The notes beneath the pieces were generated by a model. The model did not search any database. It had not been told where the DNA came from and saw nothing but the letters and a program-made list of their open reading frames with translations. Both the position numbers and the translations under genes were made by a program. A DNA stretch of 40,933 nucleotides from Bradyrhizobium sp. (GTDB taxonomy: Bacteria > Pseudomonadota > Alphaproteobacteria > Rhizobiales > Xanthobacteraceae). Shown piece by piece: positions 8,359-17,616 of this stretch (within the stretch, counting starts at the first letter, position 1; each line of letters starts with the position of its first letter). The DNA lies in the NCBI RefSeq assembly GCF_027307225.1, contig NZ_DAHUXJ010000044.1, forward strand, positions 1 through 40,933. The letters run 5' to 3'.

Positions 8359-9186
8359 CTATTCGGCCGCGTGCAGATCCCCGGCGGGATTGCGCAACCG
8401 GTTCTTGCGCATCAAGCGGTAATATTCCGCGTAGGCGGGATCGTCGGTACGACGGACGAGTTCGGTCACGGGAGTATAGCTCAGCATCCGTCCGCCATCG
8501 GGCAAGGCCGTGCAGCTGAAGCGAAGCACCTGTCCGTCCCGGAGATTGATGTTGATCGGCGTTGAATCGCCGGTTCGCATCTTTTCGGTGCGCTCCGCGA
8601 TGAAGGCAGTCAATTCCTCTTCGGGCATTTCGTAGGCGCCGGTGTCGCGGCCGTGATACATCAGCGCGATGAAGGGCGGCTTGCTGTCGGCCTTCTCGTC
8701 CGACAGCGCGAAATAGTCGCGAAAGGCGCGGTTGATGAATTCGGCGCGGGTGTCGGAATCGAGCAGCACGATGCCGATGTCGACCTGGTCGAGCGCCGCT
8801 GAAAGCCGCTCGGCGGTCGCGTGGTGACGGCGCTCCCAGGAAAGCGTGTCGATCAGTTTTTTCCGCAACAGCCCGGTCAGGACCGCCGTACCGACCACGG
8901 CGACCGCGAGCATCGTCAAGCGGGTAATGTCCGCGGTCGAATAGCCGAAGGAATGGCCCAGACGCGCGCCGCGGACCAGCAGGATCAGCGCGCCGGAAAC
9001 GAGGGCGAGTATAGCGCTGACCAGGCTCGAGCGAAGGCCGGAGAGCGAGCCGGCAAGCGCCACGATGCAGACGAACAGCGGCGCGGGATTGGGGACGGCG
9101 AACAGCAGCCGGTCGAGAGCAAGTGCGATCAATGCCGTTGCTGCGGTGAGGGCCGGTCCGGAAACAGCACGCCAGTCGAACTGCAT
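8359..9186 (-). CDS. Membrane-anchored PAS-domain protein
   Basis: 275 residues. The first 110 hold about four hydrophobic helices (ALTAATALIALALDRLLF, LFVCIVALAGSLSGL, SAILALVSGALILLV, LTMLAVAVVGTAVLTGLL), reminiscent of DUF4118-like sensor membrane domains. A PAS-like domain follows (LSAALDQVDIGIVLLDSD, FINRAFRDYFALSDE, then FSCTALPDGGRMLSYT at the end). No histidine kinase or other output is attached, so a sensing or partner role is inferred. The ATG is only 2 nt from the end of a palindromic element; the terminal stem of that element supplies a GGAG eight nt upstream of the ATG, so the repeat appears to provide the ribosome-binding site. Confidence 0.8.
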   Translation of the reverse strand: MQFDWRAVSGPALTAATALIALALDRLLFAVPNPAPLFVCIVALAGSLSGLRSSLVSAILALVSGALILLVRGARLGHSFGYSTADITRLTMLAVAVVGTAVLTGLLRKKLIDTLSWERRHHATAERLSAALDQVDIGIVLLDSDTRAEFINRAFRDYFALSDEKADSKPPFIALMYHGRDTGAYEMPEEELTAFIAERTEKMRTGDSTPININLRDGQVLRFSCTALPDGGRMLSYTPVTELVRRTDDPAYAEYYRLMRKNRLRNPAGDLHAAE

Positions 9187-9188
9187 GA

Positions 9189-9355
9189 CTAGAACTCCGA
9201 CTCCGAAGTTCGCAAGCTATTGCGGCCCCGCCGATGCGAACTTCGGAATCAAAGGAGCTCTAGCAACTTACTGTTTTGAGTAGCGGCTTTGAATTTGAAG
9301 TTCCTATAACGAACTCACCTCGAAACTGATAGGAACTTCAAATTCGCCGCACTAG
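9189..9355. repeat. Paired palindrome unit 1 (hairpins C and B)
   Basis: Two palindromes separated by an AT-rich spacer of about 16 nt; total 167 bp. First hairpin 9189-9263 runs CTAGAACTCC...GGAGCTCTAG with inner arms CCGAAGTTCGC/GCGAACTTCGG. Second hairpin about 9280-9355 has arms AATTTGAAGTTCCTAT/ATAGGAACTTCAAATT and ends CGCACTAG. Its final CTAG is also the first CTAG of the next unit. Confidence 0.85.
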
Positions 9356-9521
9356 TGCCCACTTTCCGAAGTTCGTGCTCCATCGCAGCGCCCACCTTCA
9401 CGAACTTCGGAAAGTCATGGGCCCTAGCAAACTTATTGATTCTAGTACCGCTTTATCGATCTGAAGTCCCTGATCGAATTTCGCCGCTTGTGGTGCAGGG
9501 ACTTCAGATCGGCGGTACTAG
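9352..9521. repeat. Paired palindrome unit 2 (hairpins C and A)
   Basis: Hairpin 9352-9427 (CTAGTGCCC...GGGCCCTAG, inner arms TTTCCGAAGTTCGTG/CACGAACTTCGGAAA), a 14-nt AT-rich spacer (9428-9441), then hairpin 9442-9521 (CTAGTACCG...CGGTACTAG, inner arms GATCTGAAGTCCCTG and CAGGGACTTCAGATC). The loop of the second hairpin contains CCGCTTGTGGTGCAG, the reverse complement of the loop in the element at 38694. Confidence 0.85.
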
Positions 9522-9647
9522 TCTCGTTTGCTCACGAGAATGAGACGGGCAGTTTGATGGAAAGCTGTGCGTTGTCAGCGACGTTTCGCGTCCTAACCTT
9601 AAGGAGGCGTTGACGCGCCCAGGACAACTATCAGAACAACCATTCGG

Positions 9648-9890
9648 CTATTTTGCCTCGAATGGTATCGATCGGCCGGAAGCCGGCTCTCCCGTCCGGG
9701 GGCAGGACTTGCCTGATCCCGCCTGTCCGCAAGCCAGATCTTGTAAGCCAGGCTCGGCAGAATTGTACGAATTCCGGAATCGGGACGCGAGCGCATCGTC
9801 GCCGCGCGTACCTTCGGCAATCAGCAACGATGCCGCCACCAGGGTAGCCGCCACCAGCGCTGCCGTGACCAATGCCGTCGGAGACTTCAT
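9648..9890 (-). CDS. Small exported or membrane-anchored hypothetical
   Basis: 80 residues from an ATG with AAGGA about 4 nt upstream. The N-terminus is a hydrophobic Ala/Val/Leu segment (TALVTAALVAATLVAASLLI), which could be a signal peptide or a single membrane anchor, followed by a polar tail containing two Cys (LACGQAGSGKSC) that might form a disulfide. Not a family I recognise. Codon third positions are GC-rich, as in real genes here. Confidence 0.5.
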   Translation of the reverse strand: MKSPTALVTAALVAATLVAASLLIAEGTRGDDALASRFRNSYNSAEPGLQDLACGQAGSGKSCPRTGEPASGRSIPFEAK

Positions 9891-9969
9891 CACATCCTTG
9901 TCCGATCGCGATTCCAATCGTCGCGTAGGCCGCCGAAGCAAATGGCTCGAAAAATGGGGCTAAACCGAA

Positions 9970-10146
9970 ATGGGTATTGCCGCGTCGAGCTTGCTCGAAA
10001 GCACTGCGAGGGTGACCATCAGGCAAAGCGACCGCGAAGCGATGGCCAGCGAAGTCGCCACCGCGTCCCTCGGCCGCGTCGATGCGATGGCCATTGCCGA
10101 GCCACTAAAGCCGGCCGGGCTCAAAAACCGGATCATGGACGAATAA
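9970..10146 (+). CDS. Small hypothetical protein, 58 aa
   Basis: A short frame starting at ATG 9970 and ending at TAA 10144-10146. The product reads MGIAASSLLESTARVTIRQS, then a soluble mixed helix, ending LKNRIMDE. Its codons follow the GC-rich third-position bias of neighbouring genes, and the composition (acidic and basic residues evenly spread, few rare codons) looks protein-like. The opposite strand also has an open frame of similar length but with a less natural, Ser/Ala-only composition. No clear ribosome-binding site and no recognised family. Confidence 0.4.
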   Translation: MGIAASSLLESTARVTIRQSDREAMASEVATASLGRVDAMAIAEPLKPAGLKNRIMDE

Positions 10147-10303
10147 ATCCCTGTACGAACGGGCGAATCACTCCGCGCGGTGGGATTTTGTGACAATTTT
10201 CACCGGCAAGATTGCGGCGGGGCGGTCGTCAAAGCGGCAGAAATGCGGCGAAACGGGCCGTTATGCCCATGATCCCCGCAATTCGTCCCAGCTTTTGTGG
10301 ACC

Positions 10304-10960
10304 TTACGCCTCGGCGGCCGCCTGGTGGTCCGGCTCCAGCATTCTACCGACAGGCAGCCAGTCCATCGTCACGAATCCGTGGACTTGCTCGACCCGCTTC
10401 AGCCAGTCGCGGATCGCCGGAAAGGTCGAGAGGTCGTAGTCGCACTTCTCGGCGACATGGGTGTATCCGTAGAGTGCGATGTCGGCGATCGTGAACTGGC
10501 CTGCGGCGAAATAGTCGTGGGTCTTGAGGTGATTTTCCATGACCTGAAGTGCGGCATAGCCGCGCTCCATCCAGTCTTCCAGCGCATGCGTTTGCAGGTC
10601 GCGACCGCCTCTGACCAGCGCAAGCCAGAAATACGCCGCGCCGATGTTCGGCTCCAGCGCATGCTGTTCGAAGAACATCCATTGCAGCGCCTCTGCGCGC
10701 TCGACCGGCGACTCCGGTGCAAGCGATGTGCCGCGGGCGACATACCAGAGGATCGCATTGGACTCGGCGAGATAACGGCCGTCAGCAACCTCCAGTAAAG
10801 GAACCTGTCCGCTCGGATTCTTCGCGAGAAAGTCCGGCGTGCGGCTCTCGCCGCGCAGAATGTCGATCTCGATTGCGCGATAGGGGGCGTTGAGCAGAGC
10901 AAGCGCAAGGCGAACCTTGTAGCTGTTGCCCGAGCGCTGCATGGAATAGAGATTGTACAT
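10304..10960 (-). CDS. Glutathione S-transferase family protein
   Basis: 218 residues with both GST domains: thioredoxin-like N-terminus (MYNLYSMQRSGNSYKVRLAL, cis-Pro loop at PSGQVPLLEV, glutathione-binding motif ESNAIL) and helical C-terminus (AAGQFTIADIALYGYTHVAE, the conserved helix-6 Asp). Probable cytoplasmic conjugation or peroxide/disulfide reduction; substrate unknown. It is a paralogue of the interrupted GST gene at 27060-27817 and shows what that gene's middle should look like (GYAALQVMENHL across the break point). Start at ATG 10960; the frame continues upstream through a half palindromic element but the GST fold begins here. Confidence 0.9.
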   Translation of the reverse strand: MYNLYSMQRSGNSYKVRLALALLNAPYRAIEIDILRGESRTPDFLAKNPSGQVPLLEVADGRYLAESNAILWYVARGTSLAPESPVERAEALQWMFFEQHALEPNIGAAYFWLALVRGGRDLQTHALEDWMERGYAALQVMENHLKTHDYFAAGQFTIADIALYGYTHVAEKCDYDLSTFPAIRDWLKRVEQVHGFVTMDWLPVGRMLEPDHQAAAEA

Positions 10961-10998
10961 TGCGAAACAGTTCGACCTGTGTGAGAGCGGGCGGGCAG

Positions 10999-11030
10999 CT
11001 AGTGCGGTGAATTTGAAGTTCCTATCAGTA
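10999..11030. repeat. Half palindromic element (type B)
   Basis: CTAGTGCGGTGAATTTGAAG followed by TTCCTATCAGT is identical to the left half of the complete element at 40794-40872; the right arm is absent. It lies 38 nt upstream of the GST start codon. Confidence 0.8.
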
Positions 11031-11203
11031 CCCGCAACTTGGCCAAACAATGATGCCGATGCGCGTGCACCGCAAGGGTTGAACCTGGAAAAGGTCAAAA
11101 ACCTCTACTGCACTGCAACGATGAAGAAGTTCATGCTAACAACATGGCGCGCTGATGCTGTCTCAATTTGAGTCGCCATGCCATGGCCGTTGGCAGATGT
11201 TCC

Positions 11204-11764
11204 TTAGCTCTCGCCGATCGAACGAATAACCCGCGCCGGATTTCCGCCGACAAGACTGTTCGGAGCAACGTTCCTGGTAACGACCGAACCCGCAGCCACA
11301 ACCGAGTTCTCACCCACCGTCACCCCGCCGATGACGGTCGCACCGGCTGCGATCCAGACGTTTCGTTCGATCACGATCGGCTTTCCGATCGTGATCGAGC
11401 GGCGCTGCGATGGTTCGAGGGGATGGCCCGCCGTGATGATGTTGACGTTTGGCCCGATCAACACATCGTTGGCGATGTCGAGGCCGCCAAGGTCATAAAA
11501 GGTGCAGTTCTGATTGACGAAGACATTATGCCCGACGCGGATTTCGTCGCCACCGGCCGTGTAGAACGGCGGGATCAGCAAAAAGCTTTCGTCCACCTTC
11601 TTGCCTATCAGCTGGCTGAACAGTGCCCGAATTTCGTCCGCATCGTTGAAGGTCAGACGGTTGAGCGCAGCGGTGATCGCCATCGCTCGCTTGACGTTTG
11701 CCAGCATGGCCGCCGATTCCGGCGTCCGCCGGTGAATGATCCTGGTGCCGTTCGCATTCGACAT
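11204..11764 (-). CDS. Sugar O-acetyltransferase, hexapeptide-repeat (Maa/NodL type)
   Basis: 186 residues. A short helical N-terminus (AAMLANVKRAMAITAALNRL, resembling the Mac domain of maltose acetyltransferases) is followed by a left-handed beta-helix with hexapeptide repeats (IRVGHNVFVNQNCTFYD, IANDVLIGPNVNIITAGHP, VIERNVWIAAGATVIGGVTV) and the C-terminal closing motif NSLVGGNPARVIR. The catalytic His is in ITAGHP. Family members acetylate a sugar hydroxyl with acetyl-CoA; the actual acceptor is unknown. AAGGAA lies 7 nt before the ATG. Confidence 0.9.
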   Translation of the reverse strand: MSNANGTRIIHRRTPESAAMLANVKRAMAITAALNRLTFNDADEIRALFSQLIGKKVDESFLLIPPFYTAGGDEIRVGHNVFVNQNCTFYDLGGLDIANDVLIGPNVNIITAGHPLEPSQRRSITIGKPIVIERNVWIAAGATVIGGVTVGENSVVAAGSVVTRNVAPNSLVGGNPARVIRSIGES

Positions 11765-11891
11765 CGCAATTTTCCTTGAGGCCGCCGCCGGGCATTGCGG
11801 TTCAGCGCACGAGGGCGGTACCGCGATTCGCTAACAGTAGCCACAAGGCGGAAGGGCCGGAATCCACGCAATACCGGAATTCAAACCAGGA

Positions 11892-11952
11892 CGCTGAAGT
11901 CCCCGATCGAATTCGACGCTTGTGGTGCAGGGACTCAGATTGGCGGTACTAG
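11892..11952. repeat. Partial palindromic element (type A)
   Basis: Matches 9460-9521: GCTGAAGTCCCCGATCGAAT, the GCTTGTGGTGCAGGGACT arm and terminal GGCGGTACTAG. The outer left end (CTAGTACCG) is missing. Its terminal CTAG ends one nt from the stop codon of the GT87 gene on the minus strand. Confidence 0.8.
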
Positions 11953-11953
11953 C

Positions 11954-13204
11954 CTACGCGGCCGCGGCCGATGGCGCGCCAAGTGGGCTCGGCTTTCGAT
12001 CGTCCAGGGCGTGATGGAGGATCGCGGCGTAAAGCAGCAGGAGGACCGACAGGCCGAGCGGAATGCCTGTGATCTTGGCGATGCCGCGCGAAAGCAACGG
12101 TACGATCCAGGCCGCGGCCAACAGGCTGATGTCGAAGCTGCGGAATCCGCGTGCGCGCCCAAGTCGCGCGAGATAGGCAATCGCAAGACCGGCAACCACA
12201 AGGTCATAGTCGAGCATATAAGGCGTTGCGAGCAGGCTTGCCGCGGCCAGCGCCGCGGCCTTGAGTTCGAAAGCGGCATCGCTGCGCCACAGCCAGGCGA
12301 GCGTGGCAGCAAGCGCTATGCTGAGCGTGGCTTGCACCGAGTAGGCCAGCAGGACGCTACCGCCCCACATCCGCACCGCTGCAAACGCGCTCGGCAATTT
12401 CTCGAAGCCGACGCTGCCGTGCTCCAGCAGGACCTTGCGAGACATTTCGGTCGAAGCCAGGAATGCCGTCCACGCATCGGTGCCGAAGAAGAGCCAGGAA
12501 AACGCCACAAGCGCCATCGTTGTTGCCGCGGCGGAAGCAATCACCCGCCATCGGCCGGCGGCGAGTAGCGCGATGGGGATAACGAGCGCAAATTGCGGCT
12601 TGTAACAAAGTAGACCGATGCACAGGCCCGAGACAACCGGTCGCTCCAGCGTCACCAGTGCGGCTCCCAGAAGGGCTGCGGTCATAAAGCCGTTCTGACC
12701 ATGACCGAGATTGATGAAGACGGCGGGAAAGGCCGCTGCCGCCGGCAGCCAGTTCCGCGCGAACACGGGATCTCGCCGACGCGCCGGCGCAAGGATCGCC
12801 GCGATGACCATGAGGTAGAGCGCAAGGCCGGCCGCCTGAAACAGCGCCAGCGCGAGCGGATAGGGTAACAGCGCAAGTGCTGCTGCGATGAGGAGGAAGA
12901 CGGGTGGATAATTCCAGCTGTAGTAGGGCGTCTTTTCGCCGAACTGTCTCTGCTCGCGGGCGTGATGGGCGGACGGCGCGTAGGCATCGGCCGCGTGTCC
13001 CTCGAGCGTGAGCGAGCCGGCGGCATAGAAGCTCGAGAAGTCGGTTCCGATCGGCTTGCCGTTGCGGTCGATCAGGCCGTCCGACAGGCCGATCCAGACC
13101 ATCGTCGCAACGGCGTAGAGGGCGAGCAGGATCAGGCTGTAATTGCGCATGCGCGGGCGCGTCAGCCAATCGCCAGATCGCAGGCCTTGCCAGAAATGAG
13201 CCAT
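11954..13204 (-). CDS. GT87/DUF2029 family integral membrane glycosyltransferase
   Basis: 416 residues, about ten hydrophobic helices. After the first helix comes the signature loop GLIDRNGKPIGTDFSSFYAA with the conserved acidic residue of GT-C enzymes, then YYSWNYPPVFLLIAAALALL and PAVFINLGHGQNGFMTAALL, all typical of DUF2029 (CAZy GT87). Family members such as mycobacterial PimE transfer mannose from polyprenyl-phosphate sugar on the outer face of the membrane; substrate here is unknown. Length is normal. The stop codon abuts a palindromic element, leaving no room for a separate terminator. Divergent from the aminotransferase gene. Confidence 0.85.
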   Translation of the reverse strand: MAHFWQGLRSGDWLTRPRMRNYSLILLALYAVATMVWIGLSDGLIDRNGKPIGTDFSSFYAAGSLTLEGHAADAYAPSAHHAREQRQFGEKTPYYSWNYPPVFLLIAAALALLPYPLALALFQAAGLALYLMVIAAILAPARRRDPVFARNWLPAAAAFPAVFINLGHGQNGFMTAALLGAALVTLERPVVSGLCIGLLCYKPQFALVIPIALLAAGRWRVIASAAATTMALVAFSWLFFGTDAWTAFLASTEMSRKVLLEHGSVGFEKLPSAFAAVRMWGGSVLLAYSVQATLSIALAATLAWLWRSDAAFELKAAALAAASLLATPYMLDYDLVVAGLAIAYLARLGRARGFRSFDISLLAAAWIVPLLSRGIAKITGIPLGLSVLLLLYAAILHHALDDRKPSPLGAPSAAAA

Positions 13205-13360
13205 TTCGCCGCAGAATTTTATGAATGTTGCGCGAGAAGTTAACGGGGGTCGTTTAACGATCCCTAAAGTTTGGCCTTTTGGCGCAAGCTTCTTGCGATG
13301 CTACGGGCCTGGTCTTACTGTGGCGTGCATTCCACTCAACTCGAGTCGTGCTGCTTTTGA

Positions 13361-14590
<1,230 letters not shown>

Positions 14591-14606
14591 GGCAAGAAAA
14601 TCTCTC

Positions 14607-14725
14607 CGTGTCTCGGACGCGCGGGCAGCAGCGCCTCTTGGCGCTGCACCGCAGAGCCGGGATCCGCCAACATGGACCCCGGATCTGCGGTGCACGACTT
14701 CGTCCTGCGCCGCGCTGTCTGGAGC
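14607..14725. repeat. Long dispersed imperfect palindrome (copy 1)
   Basis: Sequence from CGTGTCTCGGACGCG to GCCGCGCTGTC, with inner arms TGCACCGCAGA and TCTGCGGTGCA around GGGATCC/GGACCCCGG. The reverse complement of 23399-23528 aligns along its length, so both are copies of one family in opposite orientation. Located behind the aminotransferase gene; it could fold as a long hairpin in the transcript. Confidence 0.75.
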
Positions 14726-14828
14726 TAACGCCAAACTTATGCCATAGAGAAGATGCGCGCCCTCTCGATTGCCTGGGTCCGCGTTCGTCTTTTCGACTCG
14801 CATCACATCTTTGGTCGGAGATTTCTTC

Positions 14829-15311
14829 ATGCGTCGTTTCATCATTCTTGCCGGCATTGCCGCCGCTACGCTTGCTGCGTCCGTGACCGGCGCATCTGCC
14901 CAGCAACCGGATCGCATCCAGGTCGGCGTGCTGGAATGCCGGGGCGGGGCGAGCATCGGCTTCATCGTGGGGTCCGTCACCAATCTCGGCTGTGTGCTCC
15001 GCGTCAACGGCAGGCCTGACGACTTCTACGTCGCCACCATTCGAAAGGTCGGCGTCGATCTCGGCATCACGCAGGAGACCGCGCTTGCGTGGGGCGTATT
15101 CGCGCCGACGAAGTGGCTCGGTTCGGGCGATCTTTCCGGCAACTATGCCGGCGCGCACGGCAGCGCGGCTATCGGTGTGGGCGCTGGCGGCAACGTACTG
15201 GTCGGCGGCTCCAACAATTCGATCGCGCTTCAGCCGCTCAGCCTGCAAGGTCAGGTTGGTCTGAGTGTCGCTGCCGGTTTGGAAAGTCTGGAACTCCGTC
15301 CCGGCAGATAA
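14829..15311 (+). CDS. DUF992 secreted protein
   Basis: 160 residues with a signal peptide (MRRFIILAGIAAATLAASV, cleavage near ASAQQ). The mature protein matches DUF992, a periplasmic family of unknown function seen mainly in Rhizobiales: VGVLECRGGASIGFIVGSV, LGCVLRVNG, then GVDLGITQETALAWGVFAP and Gly/Ala-rich repeats (NYAGAHGSAAIGVGAGGN). The two Cys in the first part may form a disulfide. GGAG lies 8 nt upstream of the ATG. Confidence 0.85.
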   Translation: MRRFIILAGIAAATLAASVTGASAQQPDRIQVGVLECRGGASIGFIVGSVTNLGCVLRVNGRPDDFYVATIRKVGVDLGITQETALAWGVFAPTKWLGSGDLSGNYAGAHGSAAIGVGAGGNVLVGGSNNSIALQPLSLQGQVGLSVAAGLESLELRPGR

Positions 15312-15474
15312 GGCTGACGATTTCTCGATCCGCCGCCTCGCCACGGGGCGGTGCGGAACGATGCGTTGGTCGATGCACCGCAGCGATTTTCCTCCTTGCC
15401 AAATCGATGACGGAGGAAGAGCATACGCTGTTGCCGACCCAATCACGGGCCGAGCTCCACATGAGGAGGCGGCA

Positions 15475-17523
15475 ATGGGACAAGACGTCAGAAGTCCCCG
15501 AGGTCCACGGTGCATCGCGCTGGTGGGCCCTTTCCAAAGCGGTAAAACTACACTTCTTGAAGCAATACTGGCGCGAACGGGCGCCACCTCGCGCGCCGGT
15601 AGCGTCGATTCCGGAACGTCCGTAGGCGACTCCAGCCCGGAGGCCCGCCATCACAAGATGGGCACTGCGTTAACGGCTGTCACCACCAGCTTCATGGGCG
15701 ATAGTTACACTTTTATCGATTGTCCCGGTTCGGTTGAATTCGCACACGACATGCGCTCGGTCCTTCCCGCCGTCGACGCCGCGGTCGTGGTCTGCGAGGC
15801 CGACGAGAAGAAGCTGCCGCAGCTTCAGATCATCCTGCGCGAGCTGGAAGACTTCGACATTCCGCGTTTCCTGTTTCTCAACAAGATCGACCGCGCCAAC
15901 AAGCGCATCCGCGAAACGCTCGCGACCCTGCAGCCGGCGTCACGCATTCCGCTGGTGCTGCGCCAGATCCCGATCTGGAACGGCGACCTCATCGAAGGTT
16001 TTGTCGATCTCGCGCTCGAACGCGCTTTCGTCTATCGCGAGCACAAGGCGTCCGAAGTCATCACGCTCGACGGCGGCAACCTCGACCGCGAGAAGGCAGC
16101 GCGCTTCTCGATGCTGGAAAAGCTCGCCGATCACGATGATGCGCTGATGGAGCAGCTGCTCGAGGACATCGCGCCGCCGCGCGATGCCGTGTTCGACGAC
16201 CTCGCCCGCGAACTGCGCGAAGGGCAGATCTGTCCGGTGCTGCTCGGCTCCGCCGCGCGCGAGAACGGCGTGCTGCGCCTGATGAAGGCCCTGCGGCATG
16301 AGGCGCCGGGCGTCGCTGAAACCGCCAAGCGGCTCGGCGCTGCTTCGTCGAAGGATATGCTCGCCTATGTCTTCAAGACCGTGCATTTGCAGCACGGCGG
16401 CAAGCTGTCCTATGCGCGCGTGCTCACGGGGCGGCTCGACGATGGCGCCACGCTGCATGCTTCTTCGGGCGAAGCCGGGCGTGTGTCGGGCGTCTCGGTG
16501 CTTCACGTCGGCCAGGACAACAAGCGCTCGTCCGCCGAAGCCGGCGAGACCGTCGCGCTCGGCAAGCTCGATACGGCGAAGACCGGTGACACTCTGTCGA
16601 GCGGCAAGACCGCGCCACAGGCGCTGGTCCAGGTTGAACCATTGGCGGCGGTGCTCGCGATGGCGGTCGCGGCCGCCGACCGAAAGGACGACGTCAAGCT
16701 CGGCCAGGCCTTGCTGCGGCTGAACGAGGAAGATCCGTCTTTGACCATGGTTCAGAATCCGCATACTCACGACAGCGTGCTGTGGGGGCAGGGCGAAATG
16801 CATCTGCGCGTTGCACTGGAGCGTTTGCGCGATCGGTTCGGCATCAATGTCAAATCGCATCCGCCTGCGATCGGCTATCAGGAAACCATCCGCAAGCCGA
16901 TCACCCAGCGCGGCCGGCACAAGAAGCAATCCGGCGGTCACGGTCAGTTCGGCGACGTCGTGCTCGATATCAGGCCGCTGCCGCGCGGTACCGGCTTCGA
17001 GTTCCACGAGAAGGTCGTCGGAGGCGCGGTGCCGCGGAATTACATTCCGGCCGTCGAGGAAGGCGTCGTCGACGGCTTGCTGCGCGGACCGCTCGGCTTC
17101 CCGGTTATCGACGTTGCGGTGACGCTGACCGACGGCTCCTACCACAGCGTGGATTCGTCTGACCTTGCATTCCGGACCGCGGCGCGGATCGGCCTTGGCG
17201 AAGCGCTGCCGCAGTGCCAGCCGGTGCTGCTGGAGCCGATCCATATCGTCGAGATTGTCTGCCCGACGGATGCGACCGCGAAGATCAACGCCATCCTGTC
17301 GGGACGGCGCGGACAAATTCTCGGCTTCGACACCCGCGAGGGCTGGCCGGGATGGGATCGCGTGCGCGCGATGATGCCGGAGGCCGAGATCGGCGAACTG
17401 ATCGTTGAACTGCGATCGGCCACGGCAGGTGCCGGCAGCTTCACGCGGCAGTTCGACCGCATGGCCGAGGTGACGGGGCGCGCCGCCGACCAGATCATCG
17501 CCGCCCATCGCGTCGCGGCCTGA
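15475..17523 (+). CDS. Elongation factor G-like GTPase (EF-G paralogue)
   Basis: 682 residues with the domain order of EF-G: GTPase domain (P-loop GPFQSGKT at 18-25, NKID in LFLNKIDRAN), beta-barrel domain II, domain III (DPSLTMVQNP, LWGQGEMHLRVALERL), domain IV (RGRHKKQSGGHGQFGDV) and domain V (LEPIHIVEIVCPTDA, SGRRGQILGFD). It is a paralogue, not the canonical translocase: the usual G3 motif DTPGH is DCPGS (Ser 86 in place of the catalytic His), and switch I lacks the RGITI motif (HHKMGTALTAV instead). Role on the ribosome is unknown. ATG 15475 is chosen for GAGGAGG at 15463-15469, 5 nt upstream. Confidence 0.88.
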   Translation: MGQDVRSPRGPRCIALVGPFQSGKTTLLEAILARTGATSRAGSVDSGTSVGDSSPEARHHKMGTALTAVTTSFMGDSYTFIDCPGSVEFAHDMRSVLPAVDAAVVVCEADEKKLPQLQIILRELEDFDIPRFLFLNKIDRANKRIRETLATLQPASRIPLVLRQIPIWNGDLIEGFVDLALERAFVYREHKASEVITLDGGNLDREKAARFSMLEKLADHDDALMEQLLEDIAPPRDAVFDDLARELREGQICPVLLGSAARENGVLRLMKALRHEAPGVAETAKRLGAASSKDMLAYVFKTVHLQHGGKLSYARVLTGRLDDGATLHASSGEAGRVSGVSVLHVGQDNKRSSAEAGETVALGKLDTAKTGDTLSSGKTAPQALVQVEPLAAVLAMAVAAADRKDDVKLGQALLRLNEEDPSLTMVQNPHTHDSVLWGQGEMHLRVALERLRDRFGINVKSHPPAIGYQETIRKPITQRGRHKKQSGGHGQFGDVVLDIRPLPRGTGFEFHEKVVGGAVPRNYIPAVEEGVVDGLLRGPLGFPVIDVAVTLTDGSYHSVDSSDLAFRTAARIGLGEALPQCQPVLLEPIHIVEIVCPTDATAKINAILSGRRGQILGFDTREGWPGWDRVRAMMPEAEIGELIVELRSATAGAGSFTRQFDRMAEVTGRAADQIIAAHRVAA

Positions 17524-17543
17524 TTGCCGGTTGATTTCACTGA

Positions 17544-17587
17544 CGCGCCGCTCTTGTCTCGGCGAGGGCGGCGCGCATTTATTTGTC
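17544..17587 (+). terminator. Probable rho-independent terminator
   Basis: Stem CGCGCCGC (17544-17551) pairs with GCGGCGCG (17568-17575) across a 16-nt loop and is followed by a T-rich tail (ATTTATTTGT). It lies 20 nt behind the EF-G-like gene. Confidence 0.65.
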
Positions 17588-17616
17588 GTTGTCCATTCCT
17601 TTGATCGTGTTTCCCG

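Noticed and set aside
9189..9521. CRISPR array or integron-like array
   Set aside because: The repeats are self-complementary hairpins of 75-80 bp without unique spacers of regular length; no cas or integrase gene is present.
13237..13258. CtrA site between the GT87 and aminotransferase genes (two TTAA)
   Set aside because: The two TTAA are separated by ten bases instead of seven.
15940..17508. Open frame of 522 codons on the minus strand opposite the EF-G-like gene
   Set aside because: Composition is Arg/His/Asp-rich without any motif, as expected for the complement of GC-biased codons; the plus strand encodes a complete EF-G architecture.
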